Shown in pieces: positions 1 to 11,008 of a DNA stretch of 64,000 bases (the stretch's first letter is position 1; every line of letters starts with the position of its first letter). Under the pieces are notes generated by a model. The model had not been told where the DNA came from. It was given only the letters and a program-made list of their open reading frames with translations, and ran no database searches. Location: positions 28,334,001-28,398,000 of the forward strand of contig OZ231126.1 in NCBI GenBank assembly GCA_965153355.1, in the 5' to 3' direction. The position numbers and the translations under genes are program-made. Source of the DNA: Flaccisagitta enflata (taxonomy: Eukaryota; Chaetognatha; Sagittoidea; Aphragmophora).

Positions 1-474
1 AACACCCTATAATCATAAATGCTATCGTCTGTTGCATCTTCGTTCCGACGTTCCATCCATGGTTCGTAACGCCATGCATATGCATGCCGGTTTGTCGGAG
101 TACAACGCAACACAAGGCTTTCCTGTCAATATAGTCAAGACAGTTTCACAAATAGCAGGAAATTTCGCTGTTTTTCAGCCGTGTAATGTCTACATATTTC
201 AACGTCGGCCGGTCGGTCGGTCCATCAGAAACATATCTAAATTGCATTCTTTTTTGCATTATTGGCCATGTGTTATCGTAAGAAACTAAGTGGATCATGC
301 TAATTTTTTTCTCCAAAATCGATGCCCATGTCTGCAGGTTTACCACGAGGTGGAAAAAAGAATGGCGTAACTTTTTAAAAAAGTTCGGGTCTACTTTTAC
401 AAGAGGACCACACTCAAATTTTCAACTATCCTGGATATATAAGTATGGTTGACTGGTTGAGTCAAGGGTAAAGG

Positions 475-800
475 TTGAGTTTAGGGGTAGGGGTGAGTTT
501 AAGGGTAGGGGTGAGTTTAGGGGTAGGGGTGAGTTTAGGGGTGAATCTAGGGGTAGGGGTGAGTTTAGGGGTAGGGGTGAGCTTAGGGGTAGGGGCGAGT
601 TTAGGGGTAGGGGTGAGTTTAGGGGTAGGGGCGAGTTTAGGGGTAGGGGCGAGGGTAGGGACGAGTTTAGGGGTAGGGGCGAGTTTAGGGGTAGGGGCGA
701 GTTTAGGGGTAGGGGCGAGTTTAGGGGTAGGGGCGAGTTTAGGGGTAGGGGCGAGTTTAGGGGTAGGGGTGGGGATGGGGGAAGGGGTGGGAGTAGGATT
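475..800. repeat. TTAGGGG-containing minisatellite
   Basis: This is a tandem array with an 18-bp unit close to gagtttaggggtagggg(c/t), repeated about 17 times. Each unit holds two GGGG runs, and TTTAGGGG recurs throughout. Because the unit is a multiple of three, long open frames run on both strands (VGVSLGVG- and TPKLAPTP-type peptides). These are by-products of the repeat, not genes. The strong G/C strand asymmetry makes G-quadruplex formation possible. Confidence 0.9.
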
Positions 801-981
801 GAGTTTAGGTTGTGTTAAATACAAAAACAGACCATAAGAAAGTGTGGTCTTCTTGTAAAAGTTTGCCAAAGTTCGATACAAAGACCATATTTATGAAATT
901 TGTAAAACATGAACAATAAAGAATCGGCTCTTCATCACTGTAAGTTCCATAAAAGAATTCGCTTCATCCTCCGATCGAACT

Positions 982-2724
982 ATGTCTCGCCATCACTCGC
1001 TTCTCGCGCACGACTCGATCAAATCAGCTGAAGAGGAAGGGGAAGATGAGGAAAAGCAGGAAACAACTGCAGTTAACAACAGTGCCAGTGTCGCTGGACT
1101 CGATCCTCGCCACCAAAACGACTGTTCATCAGACGATATGGAGTCGAGTTTTCCTACTCGATCACTGCCATTTCAAAATTCGCCAAATGTATCGCGTCAA
1201 AATGTTCCGACCATTTCTCTCGAATCACCCGCCCAAAATTCGCCTTCACGCTCAAATTCCGACTCACAAGGAAACAGCAGCAGTACTATCAATTCATCTC
1301 ATTCAAACAGTAACATTAAAACAAATTACGTGGCAAACAATGTATACCAAACCACCAACAACAACAACAACAACTTTTATTTACCACAATTACAAAACAT
1401 CTTTGACCTCATTTCAAACGCATCCCAGTCATCAAACGATAACCAAAATAACGGAGAAGGAAAGCGACTGAAACCTGAGACGCCAGCGATTGCGAAGGAC
1501 AAAATTGTCGTGCGACAGAGTAAGAGCGGAACCAATTCGATTCAGACTAGTTTGGCCTTGCCAATACCCCAACACGAAAATAACTCAGTGAGTAAATTCC
1601 CTAAGACAGGAAGCACGGGGTCACCATATGAGCTAATACCCAACGAACCTATCAAAGTTCAGGTGCAAGAACTACGGGATGAGGCAGTGAATTTATCAGG
1701 GACGATAACGCTCTCCGCCGAGACTGATGTGACACTCGGTCTCAAAACCTCTTATGTGAAGGACCAACATGGTGTTTCGTATGCTGCAGAGTTGGAGGGG
1801 CCTGAAGTATCTTCTGTCCAGCCTTCATGTTCAATGATGTGTTCAAAACCGAAAAGAGGGAAAATGAACTGGGAAGTGAACAATGAAGATGAGTCAGAAA
1901 CGGACGAGGAACTCTCTCCGGATGAAGAAGACATCAGCAAAAAAAAGAAAAAAAGATCGTTCTCGAGAACCAAAAGTTACATCAAAAAACCAAGAAGTCA
2001 ATCAAAATCACTCAAAAAATCCATGACTTTGAAAACATCGGCTGGAACGATCAAAATGAAGAAAAACATATTCATAGAATATCCTAAATATTACGCAAAA
2101 ACATACCCACTCCACGCAGCTTGTCGGCATGGGGATGATGAACAGGTTCAAGCGTTGATCAATGTCCACAATGATCAACCAAATTACGTGAACAAAAAAG
2201 ATAATAGAGGTCGTACGGCCTTGATGATCGCTGTTTTGGAAGAAGAAGAGGATATTGTCAGTCTCCTTCTTGATCACAACGCGGCGGCTGATATTCCCGA
2301 CAAAACTAAACAAACCTGCCTGATGGCCGCGGTGCGAACTGATTCCATCGAATTGGTTCGTAAATTCCTCAGTTTGGGAGTTGATATGGATCCTACTGAC
2401 GAAAATGACGATACTGCGTTGCTGCTGTCAATAGAAGAAGGTCAAGAAGATATTGTAGGCGAACTGTTAGCTACTGGAGCAAATGTGAATCTACATAAAG
2501 GCGACAAATGCGTGATGCGACAAGCTTTAAAGTTGGACAGCGTGGCGAAGAAAAAGAGAATTGTTAAAAATCTGCTGGCTCATGGATATGACACAAGCTG
2601 GACGGATTCTAACGGGCTTTCATTGATGGAATGGGCAACGAAGCTGAGGAAGAGGAAAGGAGTTCAAGACTTGATCAAACAATATGTCACCGGTAAACAC
2701 CCGATGAACAAAAAATTGTATTGA
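982..2724 (+). CDS. ankyrin-repeat protein with low-complexity N-terminus
   Basis: A single uninterrupted frame encodes 580 residues. The first 60 or so residues are acidic (EEEGEDEEKQE). Residues 60-170 are Ser/Asn-rich with a short Asn run. Around residues 300-350 an acidic patch is followed by a basic, Ser/Lys-rich stretch (KKKKKRSFSRT) that could be a nuclear localisation signal. Residues about 370-560 carry ankyrin repeats: PLHAACRHGDDEQVQALI, then GRTALMIAV, TCLMAAV, TALLLSI and a degenerate last unit ending LSLMEWATK. Ankyrin repeats bind other proteins, and the partner cannot be told from sequence. The ATG at 982 is the first of the frame, though an upstream exon is possible. The stop is followed about 25 bp later by a CT/CA microsatellite. 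The N-terminal half is not assignable to a family. Confidence 0.82.
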   Translation: MSRHHSLLAHDSIKSAEEEGEDEEKQETTAVNNSASVAGLDPRHQNDCSSDDMESSFPTRSLPFQNSPNVSRQNVPTISLESPAQNSPSRSNSDSQGNSSSTINSSHSNSNIKTNYVANNVYQTTNNNNNNFYLPQLQNIFDLISNASQSSNDNQNNGEGKRLKPETPAIAKDKIVVRQSKSGTNSIQTSLALPIPQHENNSVSKFPKTGSTGSPYELIPNEPIKVQVQELRDEAVNLSGTITLSAETDVTLGLKTSYVKDQHGVSYAAELEGPEVSSVQPSCSMMCSKPKRGKMNWEVNNEDESETDEELSPDEEDISKKKKKRSFSRTKSYIKKPRSQSKSLKKSMTLKTSAGTIKMKKNIFIEYPKYYAKTYPLHAACRHGDDEQVQALINVHNDQPNYVNKKDNRGRTALMIAVLEEEEDIVSLLLDHNAAADIPDKTKQTCLMAAVRTDSIELVRKFLSLGVDMDPTDENDDTALLLSIEEGQEDIVGELLATGANVNLHKGDKCVMRQALKLDSVAKKKRIVKNLLAHGYDTSWTDSNGLSLMEWATKLRKRKGVQDLIKQYVTGKHPMNKKLY

Positions 2725-2744
2725 TGCAACCACGCATGCACGTT

Positions 2745-3052
<308 letters not shown>

Positions 3053-3053
3053 G

Positions 3054-3107
3054 AACAAAAACAACAACAACATCAACAACAACAGCGACAACAACAACAT
3101 CAACATC

Positions 3108-3156
<49 letters not shown>

Positions 3157-4255
3157 GTGTCCCTTAGATCTCAGTCACAAAATTTCCATCCAACAACGTC
3201 TTATCCCCGCTGCGCCGTTGTACATGGAAGACTGGGACAACAAGAAGAATCCCGCGCCGCGTTTCCCCATCGGTGCCAGTTTCATCGCGGAAAACGTCGA
3301 TGGTCAAATCCTCATCTGGGGCGGGTGTCAGGGGCAACGAGGAAGAGGAGATACGACACTCCCTACAAACCGAATTTATAGTTACTCATTAGACCAGACG
3401 CTGAAATCCTCCGGCAATTGGCGCGTGATAGAAGCGACGGGCGAGATTCATTCCGGATCCGTGTTCGCCGCTTCCGCCGTCTTAAATCGGAAAATTTACA
3501 TTTATGGCGGCATTTCGGAATACGATTGGCCTGGTGACATGACCAACGCGCTTTCGACTCTCTCCTTCGATGGTCATTTCCAACGACTCGACCCTAAAAC
3601 ATTCGGCGAAGACGAGATGCCGGCGCCGAGACGGGATCATAGCGGGTTCGCCCACGATGGAAAAGTCGTCTTCCTCTGCGGTAGAGTCACGCAAATCGAC
3701 GAATCGAGGAAAGAGGATTTTAGATTATCTTCTATTTGGTTTTACACCAATGACTTTTACCAATACGATCCATCATCCAACTCCTTCTCCCGGCTTTTGT
3801 TGAGTGGCGCCCGACTTTCGCCTCGAGAAGATGTCGCCGTCGCGGTGACATGCGACAGCGTTTATCTTCATGGCGGCTACAACGGCAACATCGAAAGATT
3901 GAAAGACTTCTTCGTTCTCGACATGAAAAGCCATCAGCTGACGGAAATCAAAGACACGGGACTTCCAAACGGCGTTTTTGAACATACTCTGACGCCGATT
4001 GAGGATAAACATATTCTCATGGTTGGGGGCAGTAGAGGCCCCTCTGATGTCTCGAACAAAGTGATGCTGTTCGATGCCGAGAAACTCGAGTGGAAGGAAG
4101 AAGAGTCACTTTCCTCTGAAATCGGCGAAGGATTACGTGAACATCGCGCCGTGAAAATCGAAAAGGAAAATGGGGCTGCCATCGTTTGTGTCGGCGGATG
4201 GATCGAGAACGTAAAGCATCCTAACCACATGGTTATTTTTGATGTTACATATTGA
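3054..4255 (+). CDS. Kelch-repeat (beta-propeller) protein, 5' partial
   Basis: The frame opens after a possible acceptor (cacacacag|aacaaaaac) with a polyGln/His run of about 35 residues, then a CPLDLSHK segment, then MEDWDNKKNPAPRFPIGASF. Kelch blades follow, each with the hydrophobic-GG signature: ILIWGG, IYIYGG, VVFLCG (second Gly changed), VYLHGG, ILMVGG and IVCVGG. Six blades are enough for a closed beta-propeller, a protein-interaction fold. The first ATG inside the Kelch part is at 3224 (343 aa to the stop). However, the protein-like residues upstream of it suggest that the coding exon begins earlier and that a 5' exon is missing or unseen. Reading through the CT/CA repeats back to an ATG at 2744 is not credible. 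Function beyond the fold is unknown. Confidence 0.78.
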
Positions 4256-4435
4256 AACTGATCCAGGTGTTTCATTTATCAAAGTTTTGCCCATCCTAGC
4301 ATTTCAATACATTTACTCTCTAGGCTTTTGAAAACAAACTGAATTAGTTTGACTTTTTTACTCGTTTTCCTTACAAAACGTCGTGTTTTTTGTCACATTG
4401 TTTTGTTTTGTTTTGTTTTGATAAAAAAAGATGAA

Positions 4436-4495
4436 GACAGAAAGAGAGAAAGGAAGAAAAAAAAGAAAAAAAAGAAAAAAAGAAAAAAAGAAAAA

Positions 4496-4563
<68 letters not shown>

Positions 4564-4639
4564 AAAAAAAAAAAAAAAAAAAAAAAAGAAAGAAAGAAAG
4601 AAAGAAAGAAATAAAGAAAAAAAAAGATTGAATGAAAGG

Positions 4640-4678
<39 letters not shown>

Positions 4679-4694
4679 GAAAGAAAAAGACCGA

Positions 4695-4762
<68 letters not shown>

Positions 4763-4770
4763 ATGAAAGA
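4436..4770. repeat. (GAAA)n microsatellite
   Basis: A tetranucleotide GAAA tract with poly-A interruptions. The open frames on both strands (Lys/Glu/Arg or Phe/Leu/Ser only) come from the repeat. Purine-rich degenerate sequence continues to about 4990. Confidence 0.95.
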
Positions 4771-4989
4771 AAGAATAGCAGTAGGAAAGAAAACAAAGGA
4801 AAGACTAAGATAGAAAAAAGAGATAGGAAACATGAAGAGTATGATGAATAGAAGTTAGATAGTAAGGAAGTAAGAGGGTCAGGAGGAAAAAAAGCGAGAA
4901 AGAAAGAGAGGATGAAAATAATAATGGAAGACAAGGAAAATGAAAGGAAAGGGGAGAGAAAAAGAGAAAGACAGAAAGAAAGAGTGTAA

Positions 4990-5890
4990 CAAAACCAAAA
5001 ATTGGGGAAGGTAGAGGAAATGGGTAAACATGACGTATGAAAATGGGATCACGCCACTAAGGGCCATAAGTTGAGCTAGATTGAGCATAGGGGGAAAATT
5101 CCTCATGTCTGCAATATGGCTGAAACAATGTAGAATAGTCATAGTTAGATAGGAGTTAACATTACCGGTCCATATGGCATCATTTACGGCTATTTAGCAA
5201 TGAAAAAGTGACCTTCTATGGTCTAAATCGAGAAAATCGTGATATTTCATGAAAAATTAGTGTATTTTACAAACTTACTTTCTGACTACAGAAATGTATG
5301 TTTTTCGAAATTTTTTCTTCTAGTCCCCTCAATTAGTGTTAGAATGACTCAAACAAGTTGAAAACGAACACAATTATCATTTTTATAAACAAAAAAAATA
5401 GTCATTCAGAAACATGACGGCCATCTCATTTGCATATTGTTGTTACCCTATGGCTAAAAAAAATCGCACCAATCCGCACCAAATGAGCATGATGCCAAAA
5501 GGTCCCTCAAAGGGTGCCTAATCAACGTTGCTATCTCCCGTTCCGCCCAATTCACCGCCAAAGACGGTTTTATCCACTCAAAATCTGAAAAAAAAAAGCC
5601 AGAAAAAGTCTGTTTCCGCTCATCAGAACTCCCTCTCTCAGAAAAAAGTATTTAATAAGATCTCTTTAGCTTTTAAAATTTGGATTAACGAAAATTTGGT
5701 TTTGAAAAGCATTTTTTTAATTTCGAACCTGGGGCTGACTTCTGCACTTCCATATTTTCCAATGTTAAGTTTTTGAATTGTAAGAAAGAGAGAGATTGTA
5801 AGTCCATTTTTCCTTAAAGAAAGTTCATGTTTGTGTAAGGAAGGGTGGAGTATGAGTGAACCAATCTGATCCACAAAGGTTTTTCATTTG
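4990..5890. other. intergenic, no gene seen
   Basis: AT-rich sequence with scattered stops in all frames. No inverted repeats, coding exon or RNA gene is recognisable by eye. Confidence 0.5.
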
Positions 5891-5897
5891 ATGTGAA

Positions 5898-5925
5898 TGA
5901 GAGAGAGAGAGATATAGAGATAGAG

Positions 5926-5983
<58 letters not shown>
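5898..5983. repeat. (GA)n microsatellite
   Basis: A dinucleotide GA run with GATA interruptions, just upstream of an H element. Confidence 0.95.
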
Positions 5984-5988
<5 letters not shown>

Positions 5989-6070
5989 AACAGACAAATG
6001 GACAAACATACAGACAAAGAATCAAACCGAATCGAAAGGGAAAAGCAAAGATTTTTGCAGATACACTTTT

Positions 6071-6222
6071 TTTTTAGTCGCGGACACGGGACTCTACACC
6101 TTGCCGTGTCGGTCGGTTGGTAGGTCGGTCCATCTGTCACATTTTTGAATTCCGAGCGGTTTCCGTATTACTGCTCCTGCCCAACCGTCCGCGACTGGAT
6201 TGCCGTGTATCCGGCCTTGTTT
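6071..6222 (+). mobile_element. H-family hairpin element, copy 1
   Basis: Starts TTTTTAGTCGCGGACACG with a near-palindromic hairpin and a 'ctctacaccttgccgtgtc' block, followed by a GGTC/GGTT tetranucleotide stretch. It ends gccgtgtatccggccttgttt. At about 150 bp it is close to the minimal subtype and encodes no protein. Confidence 0.8.
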
Positions 6223-6647
6223 ATAAGAACATCATTTTTTGGGTAAACCTTCAATGTTCTCAAATTTTGGGCAGTTTCAAGGCTTTTGATTTAAATACAG
6301 TTTTCAACCTTTAGTTAAGAACGTTCTTAATTGGTTTGAGTTTGTCATCTTAGAGAAAATGAGGAAAAGTGTCAATGAAACAACAAAGCAGCAGGCTTAA
6401 ACATTTTAACTCAAGGTTAAGATCAATTAAAATAGAATGATATACTTTGTATTAAGTGAGACATGCCTTGCTGAACAGAAAGGATACCGAGTCTTGGTAG
6501 AAAGAAAATATTCTAAAATTTTTGATATTTCAAGCTTATGTTCTTAAACTTTTAAAGAAATGAAGCCTTCCAATGTTCTTAGCATGTTCTTAAATTTGTG
6601 ATGATTTGAAGCCTAACCTTCTTATAAACTTGGTTCTTATAAAAAAA

Positions 6648-6851
6648 ACAAAGGCTGGATACACGGCTACCGAAGTCGCGTGCGGGTGGGCAGGGGCCAT
6701 ATTTGAGGTCACTAGACCATTTAGGCAAAAGCAGTAGGGCCAAAGAAATAAAATAATAAAAAAAAGTAAAATGTGACCGACGGATCGACCAACCGACCGA
6801 CGGACGGACGGACAAAGCGGGTTGTAGAGTCGCGTGCACAAGACTAAAAAA
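6648..6851 (-). mobile_element. H-family hairpin element, copy 2
   Basis: The opposite orientation of copy 1. It begins acaaaggctggatacacggc, has the internal block gtgcgggtgggcaggggcc and a (GACC/GACG)n stretch, and ends gagtcgcgtgcacaagactaaaaa. The terminal hairpin is slightly decayed. Confidence 0.78.
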
Positions 6852-7085
6852 GTGTACTGCTGAGCAACCCAGCAAAATCCCTAACGCTTTTGATACTTTT
6901 TACCTAAAAATGAATATGAAATAAATCATAAAAATATCAAAATGTAATGCAACAATTCAGACAGAGTGATGCGGAAACAATTAAATATTTCCATAGAGGA
7001 GTAGATTCATTATCTCTGTAAATTCGGTAAATCAGGAAATGCAAGAGACTAGAGAACTTTGGTGATAAATAAATCAATTGACATA

Positions 7086-8408
7086 ACAGGGTGCGCAAAA
7101 TTATCCAGACTTGGCAGTTAATTTTCTTAAAAACCTTGTAAAAAAATGATTTTTGAAAGTATGAAGGGTAGATATGAAGAAATCTTCTTTTTAGCATTCA
7201 AAATCATTATTCACAAAGAATAAAAAAGTCAGAAATAAACCTTTTCAGGCAAATTTGACAAAGATAAAACACTCTTTAAAAAGATTCATTAAAAAAAACT
7301 GAAATTCTGTTGTTAGTCTTTCTTGCCCTTTAGGCTTAGTTTATTTGCTTTGGTGAGCTCAATTGATGTTGATTTAACTTACCTCCCTCAGCATAGTGTG
7401 TGTCAAGCCAAAACAAGGCCGGATACACGGGCCAAGACGGTGCGCCGAGCGTTATTAATTCATAGCTATCTCTAGCTCCATCAGACCTATCCCTAGCTCT
7501 TTCAGACCATTCCTAGCTCTATCAGACCTATCCCGCCAGGCGTTATTAATCCATAGCTACCCCTAGCTCCATCAGACCTATCCCTAGCTCTATCAGAACA
7601 TTCCTAGCTCTATAAGACCTATCCCGAGCTCTATCAGGCCTCTCCCGAGCTCTATCATACCTTTCCCGAGCTCTATCAGACCTATCTCGAGCTCTATCAG
7701 ACCCATCACCAGCTCTATCAGACCTATCCCAGCTCTATCAGACCTATCTCCAGCTCTATCAGACCTATCCTAAGACCTATCCGACCTATCACCAGACCTA
7801 TCCGACCTATCCCCAGCTCTATAAGACCCAACCGTAGCTGATTATATTAGTGAATGAAATGACGAGTATCATTCATGATGAACAAAATGAGTTTTCTATT
7901 GATTTCAAACATTTTTAGCGATTTTTCATTCGAACATGATCAAGGGATGGACGGACGGACGGACAGAGCTTCTTATAGAGATGCTATGGCACATCTAAAA
8001 ATCATCCTAGCATATTTCTGAATCTTTTCCAGTGATTTTTGCTTCTTTTCGAGATTTTCAACTCGAGCGTGACCAACCGACCAACCAACCAACCAACCGA
8101 CCGACAGACAGAGCCTCTTATAGAGGTGCTATGGCGCACCTAAAAACCACTACGGAGTAGGTACAAATACAAGAATCTATGATTTTGTAACCTACTTTGC
8201 CTATAGAATAAAATCCTGTTAAAATCAAAATCTTTGCTTCAAATGATTTAACTCCCATATTGACAAGGTAATTAAAAAAGACCTACAATCAATTCTAGCT
8301 TCTAGTGTAACTAGCTGGGGTACTCTAGCTTAAATTTCATAGTGATGGGTTACTTTAAAGTATGGATTTCTTTCTATGGAGCAAGTCCGGATAATTTGCA
8401 CACCCTGT
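7086..8408. mobile_element. TA-flanked inverted-repeat element (Tc1/mariner-type ends) interrupted by an H element
   Basis: The left end ACAGGGTGCGCAAAATTATC and the right end (reverse complement ACAGGGTGTGCAAATTATCC) form terminal inverted repeats. They are flanked by TA at 7084-7085 and 8409-8410. Removing the internal H element (7412-8146) leaves about 590 bp. TA duplication fits Tc1/mariner-type transposition. No transposase remains. Confidence 0.72.
7412..8146 (-). mobile_element. H-family element with internal minisatellite
   Basis: Begins aacaaggccggatacacgg and ends gaggtgctatggcgcacctaaaaa, a variant terminal hairpin. About 7450-7835 holds an imperfect 19-20 bp tandem repeat close to agctctatcagacctatccc. 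Two GACC/GACG stretches (about 7945 and 8075) precede similar 'cttatagagatgctatgg' blocks, so the 3' end may itself be duplicated. Confidence 0.75.
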
Positions 8409-8429
8409 TAAACCATAAATTCATTCATA

Positions 8430-8531
8430 TCGATCTCTGTCTGTCATATTTGTCTGTTTGTCTATTTTTCTGTCTGTCTGTCTGTCTGTCTCTGTCTCTC
8501 TCTCGCTCTCTCGCTCTCTCGCGCTCTCTCA

Positions 8532-8578
<47 letters not shown>
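8430..8578. repeat. (CTGT)n/(CT)n microsatellite
   Basis: CTGT repeats followed by CT and CTCGCT repeats. Confidence 0.9.
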
Positions 8579-8579
<1 letters not shown>

Positions 8580-8580
<1 letters not shown>

Positions 8581-9250
8581 GATGAGAATTAAATCTGCAC
8601 TGTGGATCTGATTGAAAAATAACGATTGATATGAGTCTCAAACCACATGTATTATATATTATTATAAATCTAGAATTTGTAAATCTATCTCGTAATTCAA
8701 TTTCAAAAATCGTTTTCAGTATATTAACATTTACTGAAGCCAAATTATGTTTATCTAATTTTCATGAAAAATCAAGTGAAGAAAATGAGCTGAATGAGCT
8801 GAATGAGCAGGAGAATGAGTTCTTATGAACATTGAATTAAAAAAACTCATATCCAAGAGCTATACTTTGTGCATATATAATCAACTGTATAGCATTTACT
8901 TTCAATGATTAAAATAACAAAATGGTGATTTCTATTGGATTTTCTTCTATATTTCTTTCCTGTATTATCAGCTTGTAAGCCTTTAAAATCAGTAAAAATG
9001 AGACACTATTGTGTGAAAAAATCATACAATGTCTAAAAATATGCAGAAAAATGTTGTTTTATACATATGTGTGCTTTTGAGCGATGTGAAATGAGAATAT
9101 GTAAGGTAAACCCTCAATGCGCAGTCTAGCACACATTTTGGCCCACAGTGCACGCGTTTCTCCCTTGTCCAGGTTGCCTTTCTTTTATTTCCGTGAAAAT
9201 TTCCATCAGCTGTGATTTCGTCCGTTAAACGAATGAGCTGAGAAAAACGC
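8580..9250. other. AT-rich, no gene seen
   Basis: Only short stop-bounded frames are present, and no repeat structure is evident. Confidence 0.45.
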
Positions 9251-9252
9251 TG

Positions 9253-9572
9253 ATTTTGTCTGTTGGACGGTATATCTATCTGTCAGTCGGCCTATCTGTC
9301 AGCCAGTCAGTCAGTCAGTCAGTCAGTTTGTCTCTCTGTCTTTCCATCTATCCGTCTGTCTGTCTGTCTGTCTGTCTGTCTGCCTGTGCATGGCAGTCAG
9401 TTTGTCTGTCTGCCTGCCTGTCTGTCTGTGTGTCTGTCTGTGTATCTGTCTGTCTGTCTGTGTGTCTGTCTGTCTGTCTGTCTGTATGTCTGTCTGTGTG
9501 TCTTTATGTCTGTCTCTCTGTGTGTCTGTCTGTCTGTCTGTTTGTCTGTTTGTCTGTCTTTTTGTCTGTCTA
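9253..9572. repeat. (GTCT)n microsatellite
   Basis: A GTCT/GTCA tetranucleotide array. Three overlapping Ser/Val/Cys/Leu-only frames on the + strand are artefacts of it. Confidence 0.93.
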
Positions 9573-9654
9573 ATAGACAGTGTCTATCCATTTCAAATCC
9601 ATGAAAAGTACTTGAATGGATAAGTAAACAGTGGTAATAACACCCCTATTTAAC

Positions 9655-9850
9655 AAAGTTAAGCGTCGATAGCATTTCGTCGTAGTTTAGCTTAGATTCG
9701 TCGCAGCCAAATCTGTGACGAGAATAGACGTGGAATTGCCGTCTTAGGCTAGAGCTCATCGTTCTCTAAAGAATCCCTTCGGACTCCATAAGAAACAACC
9801 AATCACTGGTTCGCCGCCTAAAGTGCTCTTCAGTTTCTGAAGCCCACCCC
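9655..9850 (-). pseudogene. decayed copies of the kinesin motor exon 3' part
   Basis: Read on the minus strand, this matches the end of the adjacent intact kinesin exon. The blocks tttcgtcgtagtt, tggaattgccgtct and cgccgcctaaagtgctcttc correspond to tttcatcgtagttg, tggaattgccgcct and gccgcctaaagcgttcttc at 9928-10005. Indels destroy the frame. At least one and probably two partial copies are present. Confidence 0.65.
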
Positions 9851-9910
9851 CTGGCCCCTCCCCATTCCATATGAAATCATCATTTAATGATCTACCTCAT
9901 TGTAACCTAC

Positions 9911-10148
9911 CTCAGCGTTGACAGCGTTTCATCGTAGTTGATATCAGCTGGACTCAAAGCGGCGATTAGAATGGTTTTGGAATTGCCGCCTAAAGCGTTC
10001 TTCAAGAGTTTGGTCAAGACGGAGTCTCTGAAGGGGACGATGACTTTCTTGCCGTTGGCCGCGTCGACGAGAGCTTTGATGACGTTGCCCAAGGAACTCA
10101 ATGACTGATTGATAGCAGCGCCTTCTTTTAAACGGTCACCAGTTGCGC
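9911..10148 (-). CDS. kinesin-3-type motor domain, internal exon (distal motor core)
   Basis: This 238-nt exon lies between a minus-strand acceptor (ctccctgcag|gcgcaactgg) and donor (acgctgag|gtaggttaca). It encodes [20 protein letters not shown] (loop 12 / helix alpha-4), the [20 protein letters not shown] block and [19 protein letters not shown]. These are hallmarks of the kinesin motor C-terminal half, with the [16 protein letters not shown] form typical of kinesin-3. The product would be a microtubule motor that hydrolyses ATP. The first two bases (gc) complete the Gly codon left open by the exon at 50601-50852, giving [13 protein letters not shown] with nothing missing, so the two are likely consecutive exons. 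The next exon would lie left of 9911 and was not found. Confidence 0.85.
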
Positions 10149-10214
10149 CTGCAGGGAGCAAGAAAGGGGAGAGTGGAGAGGGATGGGGGTAGAAAGGATG
10201 ATTAGAAGGCGTGA

Positions 10215-10860
10215 TTTAAAACGAAATTGATTGATTGATTGATGCGGCTTCTTTTAAACGATCAACAATCGCGCCTGAATGGAGTAATATGGTGGGAAAG
10301 GGAAAGGGGAGAGGGGAAATAGGGAGGGGTGGCAAAGGAGGAGGAAAGGGAAAGAAAAATAGAATAGGTGAATAGAAGGCAAAAAATAGAATAGGTGAAT
10401 AGAATAGGTGAATAGAAGAAAAATAGAATAGGTGAATAGAAGGCATGATTTAAAACGAAATTGATTGATTGATGCGCCTTCTTTTAAACGGGGGTTGACA
10501 GGGGTAGAAAAGGGAGAGGAAAGTCTTAAGGATGGGGCTTCTTGAAAGAGTTTCCAGTCACGCTTGTATAGGTGATTGGATGGGAAGGGAGGGAAGAGTA
10601 GGGAGAGGTGGGTAGAGAGGGAGCGGAAAAAATGAAGAATAATTTTAAGAAACAAAATTGATTGATCATAGCGCCTTTTTTTAAACGGTCACCAGTCGCG
10701 CCTTCAGGGAGGGAAAAACGGGAGAAGTGTTGATAGAGGTGGGAGTGGCAAAGAGGGAGATGGATCAGAAAGAGTTAATTAAACACGGTTTGGACCGAGA
10801 GTACGTAATTCATGATTGATAAATCGCGGAGTCTGAATGGAGTAATGTGATGGGATAGGA
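10215..10860 (-). pseudogene. array of decayed kinesin-exon starts
   Basis: At least four degraded copies of the 5' border of the neighbouring kinesin exon lie upstream of it on the minus strand. Each has the block 'ttgattgat..gcgccttcttttaaacg' and often 'tcaccagtcgcgcc' plus acceptor-side sequence. They sit near 10226-10285, 10462-10498, 10528-10575 and 10660-10712, with a weaker one at 10812-10850. Spacing is about 60-230 bp, filled by purine-rich DNA. None keeps a full exon. Confidence 0.7.
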
Positions 10861-11008
10861 AGGGAGAGAGTAAACGCATTCCACATTTCTACTGAACGGA
10901 ACAGGGACGTTGTAAAACAAAACGTGGGATTTCAAAGATGTTGCTCGTGCTTTCGGATCAGAGTAGTATAAGATATGGCAATAGAATATTCCTACTCCAA
11001 CCAAAGAA

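Noticed and set aside
462-881. Long open frames on both strands (120 and 139 codons)
   Set aside because: They come from an 18-bp repeat whose length is a multiple of three. No non-repeat coding sequence is attached.
4349-4934. Lys/Arg/Glu-rich and Phe/Leu/Ser-rich proteins
   Set aside because: Entirely GAAA microsatellite.
6210-6222. SINE-type poly-A/T tail of H elements
   Set aside because: The TTTTT next to the hairpin is short and constant and followed by unrelated sequence. No A/B box promoter is visible.
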